Under the pieces are notes generated by a model. That model was given only the letters and a program-made list of their open reading frames with translations. It did no database searches and was not told the origin of the DNA. This document shows positions 8,702 to 16,628 of a stretch of 64,000 bases of DNA, piece by piece. The stretch's first letter is position 1; each line of letters begins with the position of its first letter. Origin of the DNA: DASSFG01 sp035547915 (GTDB lineage: Bacteria > Planctomycetota > Planctomycetia > Pirellulales > JAICIG01). The DNA lies in contig DASZTS010000054.1 of assembly GCA_035547915.1 (NCBI GenBank), positions 23,366-87,365 on the forward strand. The letters run 5' to 3'. A program made the position numbers and the translations under genes.

Positions 8702-8706
8702 TCTGC

Positions 8707-8712
8707 TATAAT
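8707..8712 (+). promoter_or_regulatory. Isolated TATAAT -10 element upstream of the ABM-fold gene
   Basis: A perfect TATAAT begins five bases after the stop of the poly-HTH gene and 132 bases before the next ATG. I find no good -35 element at 16-18 bases, so this is only a candidate. Confidence 0.25.
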
Positions 8713-8844
8713 CGAGTAGCCTCGGCTGGCCCGTTCCCATCCGGTCGTGCAACCGGCCTCGGCCGTTTTGCGAACGATCGCGACCGCTCCCAGCGGCCGT
8801 TTTGCGCAGCCCCTGGTTTTCGAGAATCCAATCAATAAAGACTT

Positions 8845-9129
8845 ATGATTACCGTCGGAATGGACTATCACGTGTTGCCCGGCAAGCAGCGCGATTTTGA
8901 AGAAAAATTCCAAGCCGTTTTGGGCGCTCTGCGCGGCGCCGCAGGGCATACCGAGTCGAAGCTTTATCGCGACGTGAGCGACGACGCTTCATACCTGATC
9001 GTCAGCCAATGGTCGGACGAGAAGGCCTTTGCGGATTTCATTCACAGCCAAGCGTTTCGCGACGTGACGAACTGGGGCAAGGAGCAGATTCTTTCCGGCC
9101 GGCCCCAACATAAGATTTACAAGCATTAG
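8845..9129 (+). CDS. Antibiotic biosynthesis monooxygenase (ABM) fold protein
   Basis: This 94-residue single-domain protein has a dimeric alpha-beta ABM-type pattern: MITVGMDYHVLPGKQRDFEE at the start, then ESKLYRDVSDDASYLIVSQW and an aromatic-rich helix with FADFIHSQAFRDV. Length and pattern are typical of this family, whose members include small cofactor-free monooxygenases and haem-degrading enzymes. The substrate is unknown. The ATG at 8845 has only a weak upstream site. The stop is one base before the proposed TTG start of the next gene, so the pair may be cotranscribed. Confidence 0.8.
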   Translation: MITVGMDYHVLPGKQRDFEEKFQAVLGALRGAAGHTESKLYRDVSDDASYLIVSQWSDEKAFADFIHSQAFRDVTNWGKEQILSGRPQHKIYKH

Positions 9130-9130
9130 T

Positions 9131-9565
9131 TTGCGCCGCGGTCGAACTCGGCCGCGCGTCGATTCGCAACCAAAACATCCGATTGATTCGTACCAGATCG
9201 AGTTGGCCTTGGGAGACGACCCGTCTCGAGAATTCGCATCCACGCGGGGCGCCGAATTATCCACTTGGGCCGTCGTCTATAGCCTGCTGGGATGGCTCAG
9301 CTTGGCGGCGGCGATGCTTGGCGGCGCGGGCGAGGGGCCCTATTATCTCGCTGCCGGCCTGACACTGATGCCCTTGGCGATCGGGTTCTGGTTTCGCTTG
9401 TCTTGGGCGCGCTGGGCCGGATTCATCGTCTTCGCCGGGGTCGCCGGCTGGGCAGTCTGGCAACTGGCGCACGAGCGAGTATTCCTCATGTCGCTTGCAT
9501 TGCTGCTGACCAGTGCTGAAACACTCTGGTGCCTGTGGCGGTGGCCCGCCGCGTCTCATCTCTAA
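9131..9565 (+). CDS. Small membrane protein, four predicted helices
   Basis: This is a frame of up to 144 residues. The first 45 residues are polar, and about four hydrophobic segments follow (about 47-66, 70-86, 93-110 and 116-133). The start given is a TTG one base after the previous stop. No ATG lies before the first membrane segment, so the start is uncertain and the true protein may be shorter. I recognise no family. The stop TAA (9563-9565) lies inside the left end of a copy of the dispersed repeat, as for the unrelated membrane protein ending at 2531. Confidence 0.5.
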   Translation: MRRGRTRPRVDSQPKHPIDSYQIELALGDDPSREFASTRGAELSTWAVVYSLLGWLSLAAAMLGGAGEGPYYLAAGLTLMPLAIGFWFRLSWARWAGFIVFAGVAGWAVWQLAHERVFLMSLALLLTSAETLWCLWRWPAASHL

Positions 9566-9630
9566 GGGCGGCTGACGAAACCTAGACGCCGATTCTTCTG
9601 GAGCGTGATCGGGTTTGTCGGTCGCGCTAA
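9562..9630 (+). repeat. Dispersed palindromic repeat, copy B (internally deleted)
   Basis: This is a short copy of about 69 bp. It keeps both ends (CTAAGGGCGGCTGACGAAAC on the left, GGGTTTGTCGGTCGCGCTAA on the right) and the right arm of the central hairpin (ACGCCGATTC). It has lost about 38 bp, including the left hairpin arm. Its left end contains the stop codon of the gene before it. Confidence 0.75.
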
Positions 9631-9727
9631 AGAGATAGGCCTCTCGGACCACGTTCGCGGTTGCTTCCAAACGGCCGCCATTCCTATTACGATGAGTCGC
9701 GACTCCGGGTGACTGGGAGGACGCACC

Positions 9728-12340
9728 GTGCCCTCGATGAAGCTTTCTGTCGACCAGTTCACGCACGACCTGGAAGCTTACGGTCTGCTGACGGCGGCCG
9801 ATTTGCAGGCGTTCCGAGCCGATGCGACGCATGGTGCACAAGCCGATGCGAACGAGCTCGCTCGGAAGTTGGTCGCCGCGGGCAAGTTGACCAAGTATCA
9901 GTCCACCAACGCCTTGCAGGGTAAGGCAAAAAACCTAGTTTTTGGCGAATATGTCGTGCTCGCCAAAATCGGCTCCGGCGGCATGGGCGACGTCTTCAAG
10001 GCCGAGCACCGCCGCATGAAGCGCGTCGTGGCGCTCAAGATACTCCCGCCAGCCGCCGTGAAATCGCCCGAAGCGGTGCAGCGATTTCAACAAGAAATGC
10101 AAGCGGCGGCCCGGCTCGAGCACGCAAACATCGTCACGGCACACGATGCGGGTGAGGGGCACGGCGTCCACTTCTTGGTGATGCAGTACGTCGACGGCCG
10201 CGATCTGGCTTCGCTCGTCGCCGAACGCGGGCCGCTGCCCGTCTCAAACGCCGTGAATTACATCGTGCAGGCGGCGCGCGGCCTCGCGTATGCGCACGGC
10301 AAGGGCATTGTTCATCGCGACGTGAAGCCGGCGAACCTCCTGTTGAATGGCGAGGGTACGGTCAAGATTCTCGATATGGGCATCGCTCAGTTGGACCGCG
10401 GCACCGCATCGGCGATGGCCGGCAATCGAGCCAGCCTTACCGCGGCCGGCGAAATCATGGGCACGGTCGACTACATGGCCCCGGAGCAGGCCGAAGATCC
10501 ACGCCAGGCCGACGCACGATCCGATATCTACAGCTTGGGCTGCACCTTGTATTTTCTCCTGACGGGCGAGCCGCTCTACCAGGGAGCAACGGTCATAAAG
10601 AAAATGGTGGCCCATCGGGAACAACCGATTCCGTCGCTGACCGTCAAACGGCCCGACATCCCGCCCGGGCTAGATCGCGTCTTCGCCCGCATGGTCGCCA
10701 AACAAGCGGCCGAACGCTTTCAGACGATGCAAGAGGTCATCGCGGCGTTGGAGTCGCTTAAATCGACGGAACCCGGCACGGTGAATTCGGCTTGGGCGGC
10801 GCCCGTCCATGCACCAACCGAAGGGTCGACCGGGCTGACGACGGCCGGCCCGGGCGAGACGGTCGCGGGTGGCGGGTCTGCAACGCTGCTCGAGAATAAC
10901 GTCGTTAAGAAGACCTGGATCATGACCGCGAAGATCGTAGGGGCCATGTTCGGCACGGTCATCGCGCCAATCCTTGTCGCATTCATTCTGAAGTATCTCG
11001 ACAAACCCGATGCGCCGGCCCAGCCCGCAACCTCGGTGGCCGATAGTGGAGCAACGTCGCGCCCAGTTCCCGCCGCGACAACTCCCGAGCCTGCCGCGAA
11101 GGCGCCGGCAGTTGCCACCACGGCCCCGGTCGCTACGGCAACAGCGCCAGACGTCGGTACGACGTCCAGCAAACCCGCGCTGCAACTCGTGCCAGGCAAA
11201 CCGGCCGATATCCTGGCAGCGATCGATGTCCGTCGCGATAGGGTGCAGGGCGATTCGGAGTTGCAGCGAGGTGTTTTGCGGCTGCGAGGTCCGGGGAATC
11301 GGCACTTTACCATTCTGCGACTCCCGGTCGAGCAGCCCCCCGAATACGATCTGATGCTCGTCGCGAGCCGACCCAAGGACGGATCCGGCGAAGGGCCGCT
11401 GATAGCTGTCTTTCCGTTGGACGGCCAACGAGGCGCGATCGTAATGGACGGCTTTCGCAAGGGAGGAGAGCGGTTTTGGGCACTTCAGGAGGTGGATGGA
11501 AAGGCACCATTAGGCAACGGGACGGCAGTCACGGATAAACCGCCGCTCACAGCGTCGCCCAGCCGCATCATGGTGAAGGTACGGCACGGGTACGTTGCCG
11601 TCAGTTCCAACGACAAGCCTGTTTTCACGTGGCGCGGCGAGGCGCAGCAACTGTCGCTTCCCAAAGGATGGACGAGCGTACCAACCACGCCATGCTTGTG
11701 CTTGCTGTCGGTGGCCGACTTTCACATCAGTCAGATTGCGTTCGTACCCGGTGGCGGTGATTGGACCGAACTGTTCAACGGGTTCGACTTGAACGGCTGG
11801 AAAGGAAGCGGTCTGAACCAGTGGAAAATCGACGCCAAAAACGGAGTCCTTTCCGGGACCAGCGCCAAACAGGGAGAGTGGCTGCAATCGGAGCGGGAGT
11901 ACGGCGACCTTCGATTGCGTCTGGAATTCAGCATGAAGGCTGGAACGAACAGCGGAGTCGCCGTCCGGGTCGGATCGAACGACAAGAGTTCCGATTATCT
12001 GCAGATCGAACTACGATCCGATGCCGATAAGTCGGCCGATCTCGCCACAGGCGCGCTACGCAACGCCGGCACGGCGAAACGCAGGAACCTGTCGCCGGCC
12101 GCAAGCCCGACGCTCAAATCGGCCGGCAAATGGAACGAGTTCGAACTCGAATTGGTCGGCAACCGGCTGCGGGCTTGGATCAATGGCACACAGGTTCAAA
12201 ACGCCGACCTCGGCCGCGCCGCAGGTGCGTCCCGAGCGGCACCCGCTCTCAAGCGTCGGCGCGGCCACATCGCCTTGCAGGCTGCCGCCGGCGAGATCCG
12301 CTTTCGCAACATCGCGCTGCACGAAATCGATCCGGAGTGA
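9728..12340 (+). CDS. Transmembrane Ser/Thr protein kinase fused to a DUF1080 (LamG-like) domain
   Basis: This is an 870-residue protein. The GTG at 9728 was chosen because GGGAGG lies seven bases upstream. Residues 5-65 form a small helical module before the kinase. The PknB-like kinase domain spans about 74-345. It has GSGGMGDVF, the ATP-binding Lys in VALK (K104), HRDVKPAN with catalytic D198, a DMG in place of DFG (D216) and MAPEQAED. A Pro/Ala linker and a membrane helix (about 400-425) follow. After a second Ala/Pro linker comes a region of about 150 residues, then a DUF1080 domain from about 675 (ELFNGFDLNGWK), a sugar-binding or hydrolase-type jelly roll common in planctomycetes. The kinase should be cytoplasmic and DUF1080 outside. 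A sensor for a saccharide is inference. Confidence 0.9.
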   Translation: MPSMKLSVDQFTHDLEAYGLLTAADLQAFRADATHGAQADANELARKLVAAGKLTKYQSTNALQGKAKNLVFGEYVVLAKIGSGGMGDVFKAEHRRMKRVVALKILPPAAVKSPEAVQRFQQEMQAAARLEHANIVTAHDAGEGHGVHFLVMQYVDGRDLASLVAERGPLPVSNAVNYIVQAARGLAYAHGKGIVHRDVKPANLLLNGEGTVKILDMGIAQLDRGTASAMAGNRASLTAAGEIMGTVDYMAPEQAEDPRQADARSDIYSLGCTLYFLLTGEPLYQGATVIKKMVAHREQPIPSLTVKRPDIPPGLDRVFARMVAKQAAERFQTMQEVIAALESLKSTEPGTVNSAWAAPVHAPTEGSTGLTTAGPGETVAGGGSATLLENNVVKKTWIMTAKIVGAMFGTVIAPILVAFILKYLDKPDAPAQPATSVADSGATSRPVPAATTPEPAAKAPAVATTAPVATATAPDVGTTSSKPALQLVPGKPADILAAIDVRRDRVQGDSELQRGVLRLRGPGNRHFTILRLPVEQPPEYDLMLVASRPKDGSGEGPLIAVFPLDGQRGAIVMDGFRKGGERFWALQEVDGKAPLGNGTAVTDKPPLTASPSRIMVKVRHGYVAVSSNDKPVFTWRGEAQQLSLPKGWTSVPTTPCLCLLSVADFHISQIAFVPGGGDWTELFNGFDLNGWKGSGLNQWKIDAKNGVLSGTSAKQGEWLQSEREYGDLRLRLEFSMKAGTNSGVAVRVGSNDKSSDYLQIELRSDADKSADLATGALRNAGTAKRRNLSPAASPTLKSAGKWNEFELELVGNRLRAWINGTQVQNADLGRAAGASRAAPALKRRRGHIALQAAAGEIRFRNIALHEIDPE

Positions 12341-12386
12341 CGCGGCAACAGCGTCGGAACACGACGCCGCGGTGCCTTTTCGCACC
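12341..12386. terminator. Possible terminator hairpins between convergent genes
   Basis: The 49-base gap between the kinase and the dehydrogenase holds a bulged hairpin. Its left arm is CGCGGC plus CGTC (with five extra bases between) and its right arm is GACGCCGCG (12363-12371). A small GGTGC/GCACC stem with a T-rich loop overlaps the end of it. There is no proper T-run after either stem. Confidence 0.35.
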
Positions 12387-12389
12387 ATA

Positions 12390-14060
12390 TCATTGGTGCA
12401 GCGGAGGTTGAATGCGGAGCAGGGTACCGGTTCCCGGCTGAAACTTATCGTCGATCACCCAGGCGTTGCGCAATAGCACGAGCAGGCTGCCGTCGGGCGC
12501 GAACCGTAGATCGACCGGCCGCCGCAGACCGGCGGCAAACGTAGCAATTCGGTCGGGATGATCGGGATCGAGCGTCTTGATCCAACCGTGAACGAAGTCT
12601 GCGAAGAAATACTTCCCGCGGTATTCGGGCGGCCAATCGCCCTCGAGCGGAGCGAAATCTCCGCCCGCGATCGACGCTTGCGGATAATGATGGATCGGGC
12701 CGCGGAATCGCTCGTCACTCGTCGGTCCGTGCTCGACCGCCGGCCAACCATAGTTGGCTCCCGCGACGCCGACATTGATCTCTTCGAATTTTCCACCGAC
12801 GTCGTTGATGTACAACTGGCCGCCCGCCTTGCGGACCGCGAAAGTGAACGGGTTGCGCAGTCCCAGGGCCCAGATCGCTCCCAACTTGCCGCTCGTCTGC
12901 GCGAGAAACGGGTTGTCGGTGGGGATCGAGCCGTCCGCGTTGATGCGGAGCATTTTCCCTTGGAAGGTTGCCAGACTCTGTGCCGGCGTCTCGGCCGTCT
13001 GCTCACCGATAGCGATATAAAGCTTTCCGTCGCCCCCGAAATGCAGCGCCCCGCCCTGATGGCCGGCGGGCACATTTCCGCCGAGCGTCCGCTGGTCGTC
13101 GCCTGCCAGCAACAACCGCTCACTGTCGGGTGCGGCTACGTCCCCTGCGGCCGTAAAACGGCTGATGCGGTGGTGAGGGTACGGCTTGTCCGCCACATAA
13201 CAGACGTAAACGTAGGGCTCGTCGGGAAAGCGAGGATCGACCGTCACGCCGATCAGACCGCGTTCCCAAGTGGAATCGACCGGTAACGTCACAAAGGGAG
13301 TGGGAAGCAGTTTACCTTCCTTGATAACCCGCAGATTGCCCGGCTGCTCGCAGACAAAAATGCGCCCGTCGGGAGCGACTTCCATCGCCGTTGCGCCGGT
13401 CAGTCCCGTGCAGACCGAGCTCGCCACAAAATCGGCGGGCAACTGAATCGGTCCTGTGATACCGGCGCCGAACGGTAAATTGCCGGCGGGCCGCAACGTG
13501 TCGAGATAGGCGATCAGATCGGTGAACTGCTCGACCGTCATCAGCCTTTCGAGCCCCTCGGGCATCAGCGAGACGGGGCTTTCCTGCCGCTCGTCGATAT
13601 CCGCAACCGATACACTATGTCGAACGGCATTTGCGTCGACGAGCGTGACGGAGTCGGCCGTCTGTTCTTTTACGATGCCCGTCAGTGTCAGGCCGGCGGT
13701 GGTCGATATCGAACAGGCACGAAATCCCTCGACAATCTGTCGCGAGGGCTCGAGCAAGGACTCGATGAGGTGCGGTCGATCGAACTTCCCACCGATGTGC
13801 GATAGGTCGGGACCGACCTCACCGCCACGGCCATTGACCCGGTGGCAGCCGCCGCACCTGGTGCGTTGTTCGTTCGCAAACCACTGACCGCCGCGCGTCG
13901 GATCGCCCGGGTGTAGCAGTGCATACGTTTCGTAGTCGCGCTTCGTGACCGCGGCAGTGCGAGGTTCGGCGGACATGGCCCGCCGCCCACTCGAAGGATG
14001 CGAACCGACCGCAACCGTGAAGCCCAGCAGCACAATCGAAATCGTTCGTAATCGAGGCAT
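12390..14060 (-). CDS. Secreted cytochrome c / sorbosone-dehydrogenase-like beta-propeller protein
   Basis: The chosen start gives 556 residues. The ATG at 14060 opens a hydrophobic signal segment (MPRLRTISIVLLGFTVAVGS); ATG 14111 and TTG 14138 are in-frame alternatives, none with a good ribosome site. An N-terminal cytochrome c domain carries a CGGCH haem motif and GPDLSHIGG, as in the planctomycete/verrucomicrobial putative haem-binding family. It is followed by a GSDH-type propeller with ISVVE-like strands, RGLIGVTVDPRFP, HQGGALHFGGDGKLYIAIGE and GLRNPFTFA. This suggests a periplasmic quinoprotein-type sugar oxidase passing electrons to its own haem, but substrate and cofactor are inferred. 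It converges with the kinase gene. Confidence 0.85.
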   Translation of the reverse strand: MPRLRTISIVLLGFTVAVGSHPSSGRRAMSAEPRTAAVTKRDYETYALLHPGDPTRGGQWFANEQRTRCGGCHRVNGRGGEVGPDLSHIGGKFDRPHLIESLLEPSRQIVEGFRACSISTTAGLTLTGIVKEQTADSVTLVDANAVRHSVSVADIDERQESPVSLMPEGLERLMTVEQFTDLIAYLDTLRPAGNLPFGAGITGPIQLPADFVASSVCTGLTGATAMEVAPDGRIFVCEQPGNLRVIKEGKLLPTPFVTLPVDSTWERGLIGVTVDPRFPDEPYVYVCYVADKPYPHHRISRFTAAGDVAAPDSERLLLAGDDQRTLGGNVPAGHQGGALHFGGDGKLYIAIGEQTAETPAQSLATFQGKMLRINADGSIPTDNPFLAQTSGKLGAIWALGLRNPFTFAVRKAGGQLYINDVGGKFEEINVGVAGANYGWPAVEHGPTSDERFRGPIHHYPQASIAGGDFAPLEGDWPPEYRGKYFFADFVHGWIKTLDPDHPDRIATFAAGLRRPVDLRFAPDGSLLVLLRNAWVIDDKFQPGTGTLLRIQPPLHQ

Positions 14061-14185
14061 CAGCGGCACGGGGTTGCGGCACAGCACGGCAGGAATCACG
14101 GTCGACTGCATCGTCGCCGAGGCGAGGTGCCAAGTCAACGTAGATGGCAGGGAAAAAGCCGCTCGCTGCCGTGCGCGGCAGGCGC

Positions 14186-16183
14186 TTACGCGTGATCGTC
14201 GGCGAGCGCATCGCCCGTTCCCGCCACTTGTGCCGGCAGCGTCGCCGACTGCACGGACGATTGAACCGGGGTCTCGATCTGCGTGACGACCGTCGGTGGG
14301 CCGCCGTCGTTTGCCACCGGAGCGAGTCCGTTAGGTACGGCGGTGGCGACGGATTCGGTGCCGACACTCGCGTCGCTGAAATACTCGTTCGACGATAGAA
14401 ACATTTCGGCCACGGTCTCGAAATCGATGGTGCCCGTGGCGAGCAGGCTCGCCCAGCTCTGTTCTTCGGCCGCACTGTCGGCACGGCCCAGATATTGTTC
14501 GTAGTATTGGCCGATGATGTGTGCGGTCCGCTCGGGCGACGCGAGCACGATGTCGACGAGCTGAGACCGTGTTAAGCCCGAATTCAGCTCGTTCGACAGC
14601 GAGGTGACGCTGGTCGCATCGGCCGAGCGACCGAGCAGATCCTGGAACACTTGCTGGATGAATGCCGAGTTGCTCGACTGCGAGTCGAGGTATTCGGGCG
14701 ATAGCATGAAGTCGCCGGCCACCGAAGTTTCGCTCGCGCCGGCCTCGAACACGCCCACCCAGTAATTGATTTCCGAGGCACCGGCCGAGCGGTGCAGAAA
14801 CTCCTGGTAGTAGCCCGCCACCTGCTGGGCTCGGTGCTCGGCCGAATCCCACAACAGCTTCACGAAATTGAGGCGCGACAGCCCGTCGCCGAGCATCGTC
14901 ACCCAGTTGTTCAGGCCGCTCTCGTCAGCCGCTCGACCGAGCACCGTCTCATAGATGGCATTGATGTAGGCCGCCGTCTGGCTGTTATTGGTCGAGTTCG
15001 ACGGCGTCGTCTCGCCGCCGACGATCGATTGAATGGCGCTCAGCAGATCGAGCCGCTTGAAGGTCAGGCCGGTATGGTTGACGTTGTCTTGCCCATGCCC
15101 TTGATCCACGATGCTGACGCCCGTGTTCTGCATGATCGACAACACGTTCTCCGGGGTCGCCTCGGCGGCCTCGCCCCTGGCGTCGAGGGCCTGGATGATG
15201 TCGACGGCAGCGCCCGTGACGACGGGTGCGGCCATCGACGTGCCGGCCATCGTGGCAAACGTGTCATTCAGATAGGTCGAGGTGATGAAGGCGCCGGGAG
15301 CCAGAATATCGAGTTGCGGTCCGCGCTGCGTGAAGCTGGTGATCTGGTCGGGCGCGCTCGTGTAATCTTCGGCACCGTCTGCCCAGGTGACCGATCCGAA
15401 GCTGCCGTCCCAAACGGCACCGACCGAGGCCACGAGATTGTTGATCGCCGGGAAGGCCAGGCCCGGCTGGCTGCCGTATGCGTAGTAACTGTTGCCGGCC
15501 GACGCCGCCACGAACACGTTGTCGTTTCGCAGGGTCTGCAAGTCCGAGTCGAGCATCGTCCATGGCTCATTGGTGAAATTGCCGGCGCCCAGCGACATAT
15601 TCACCGCCACGATGTGGTATTGCTGCTGGTGGGCGGCCACCCATTGCAGGGCCAGGTCGACGTTGCCGAACGTGCCGGTGCCGCTGCTGTCGAGCACCTT
15701 GAGGGCAATAATTCCCACATCCGGGGCGATGCCTGGAACGCTTGAATTGTCGCTGGCGATGATGCCGGCCACGTGCGTTCCGTGCCCGTTGTCGTCCATC
15801 GGGTTGTTGTTGTTGGCGACGAAATTCCAGCCGCCGAGGTAACGTCCGGCAAAGGCCGGATTGTTGTAATCGATGCCCGTATCGATGATGGCGACGGAAT
15901 AACCGGTCCCGGTATATCCGTATTGTTGTTGCTCTTGCTGGCCGCCAATCATGGGCAGCGCGCTGTCGGACAGGGAACCGGATGCGGTGGCACTCTCCGC
16001 ATAGACGGCCTGATCGACAGGACCGATGGAAAAGGTCTCCTGGCGCCAGTCCTGCTGTGCCGCGGCGGCGGGCGTCGTGCTCAGCAGCAACAGCTCTTCG
16101 AGCCGCTCGAAACCCAATTGCCCATGAAGCTTTCCAGCGCCGCTCTCAACGGAACTGGGCAAGCCAGATCTGCGACCCGACAT
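14186..16183 (-). CDS. Secreted subtilisin-family protease with LEPR-XLL-like N-terminus and DUF4214-like repeats
   Basis: This is a 665-residue protein. The ATG at 16183 (GGGAGA about 13 bases upstream) was preferred to the long in-frame upstream extension. Soon after it comes GFERLEELLLLS, resembling the LEPR-XLL motif found near the start of many planctomycete surface proteins. The S8 catalytic triad is complete: Asp in VAIIDTGIDY, His in NGHGTHVAGI and Ser in GTSMAAPVV. After about residue 400 come repeated units with LGRAADESGLNNW and FLHRSAGASEINYW, typical of DUF4214. The short Ala/Val-rich tail ends in ALADDHA. It is an exported, probably surface-associated protease; its substrate is unknown. 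Confidence 0.87.
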   Translation of the reverse strand: MSGRRSGLPSSVESGAGKLHGQLGFERLEELLLLSTTPAAAAQQDWRQETFSIGPVDQAVYAESATASGSLSDSALPMIGGQQEQQQYGYTGTGYSVAIIDTGIDYNNPAFAGRYLGGWNFVANNNNPMDDNGHGTHVAGIIASDNSSVPGIAPDVGIIALKVLDSSGTGTFGNVDLALQWVAAHQQQYHIVAVNMSLGAGNFTNEPWTMLDSDLQTLRNDNVFVAASAGNSYYAYGSQPGLAFPAINNLVASVGAVWDGSFGSVTWADGAEDYTSAPDQITSFTQRGPQLDILAPGAFITSTYLNDTFATMAGTSMAAPVVTGAAVDIIQALDARGEAAEATPENVLSIMQNTGVSIVDQGHGQDNVNHTGLTFKRLDLLSAIQSIVGGETTPSNSTNNSQTAAYINAIYETVLGRAADESGLNNWVTMLGDGLSRLNFVKLLWDSAEHRAQQVAGYYQEFLHRSAGASEINYWVGVFEAGASETSVAGDFMLSPEYLDSQSSNSAFIQQVFQDLLGRSADATSVTSLSNELNSGLTRSQLVDIVLASPERTAHIIGQYYEQYLGRADSAAEEQSWASLLATGTIDFETVAEMFLSSNEYFSDASVGTESVATAVPNGLAPVANDGGPPTVVTQIETPVQSSVQSATLPAQVAGTGDALADDHA

Positions 16184-16628
16184 GTGTACGGTCTCCCGAA
16201 CCGCGAACGCGGTATCTTTGGAACTGCTCGCAACAGCGCCCATTCGGGTGCGGTTGCACGACTTTCCCAGGCCCTGAACCGGGCCGGATTTGCCTGAGGG
16301 AAGGCTAAAGAAACTGTAGGTTGCGATTCTGCGCGTGAGACGGCCTGCCGAAAGTTCACGCGGCGACGCGGCAATGAAGGGCTTGCCGTGGTGCCGGAAT
16401 GGCGCTATCAATCTGGTCGTGGCGCTCGCCCTCGACCCTGCCTACAACACGCCTCCTAGCGGTCTTGCGCCTCGGCCGATGCCCGCCTTGATCGCTCATC
16501 ACCGACGGCTGAACTGCCGAAGTATCTCTCGTTCTTGGAGGGACCGATCGCTCGTACCTCCGCGCGGACATTGACGCCGGGCAGGGCTTCCGGCCTGAGA
16601 CGCAGCTAAACAGAGAGACGGCCACCGC
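16184..16628. other. Divergent spacer between subtilase and glgX
   Basis: This 445-base stretch has no convincing gene, RNA or repeat. The subtilase frame stays open through about half of it, so a longer N-terminus (ATG at 16243, for example) cannot be excluded. I found no convincing promoter for glgX. Confidence 0.4.

Noticed and set aside
14792..15745. Plus-strand open frame of 317 codons opposite the subtilase
   Set aside because: Antisense shadow of a gene with a complete catalytic triad; its Arg/Gly/Val-rich text has no family features.
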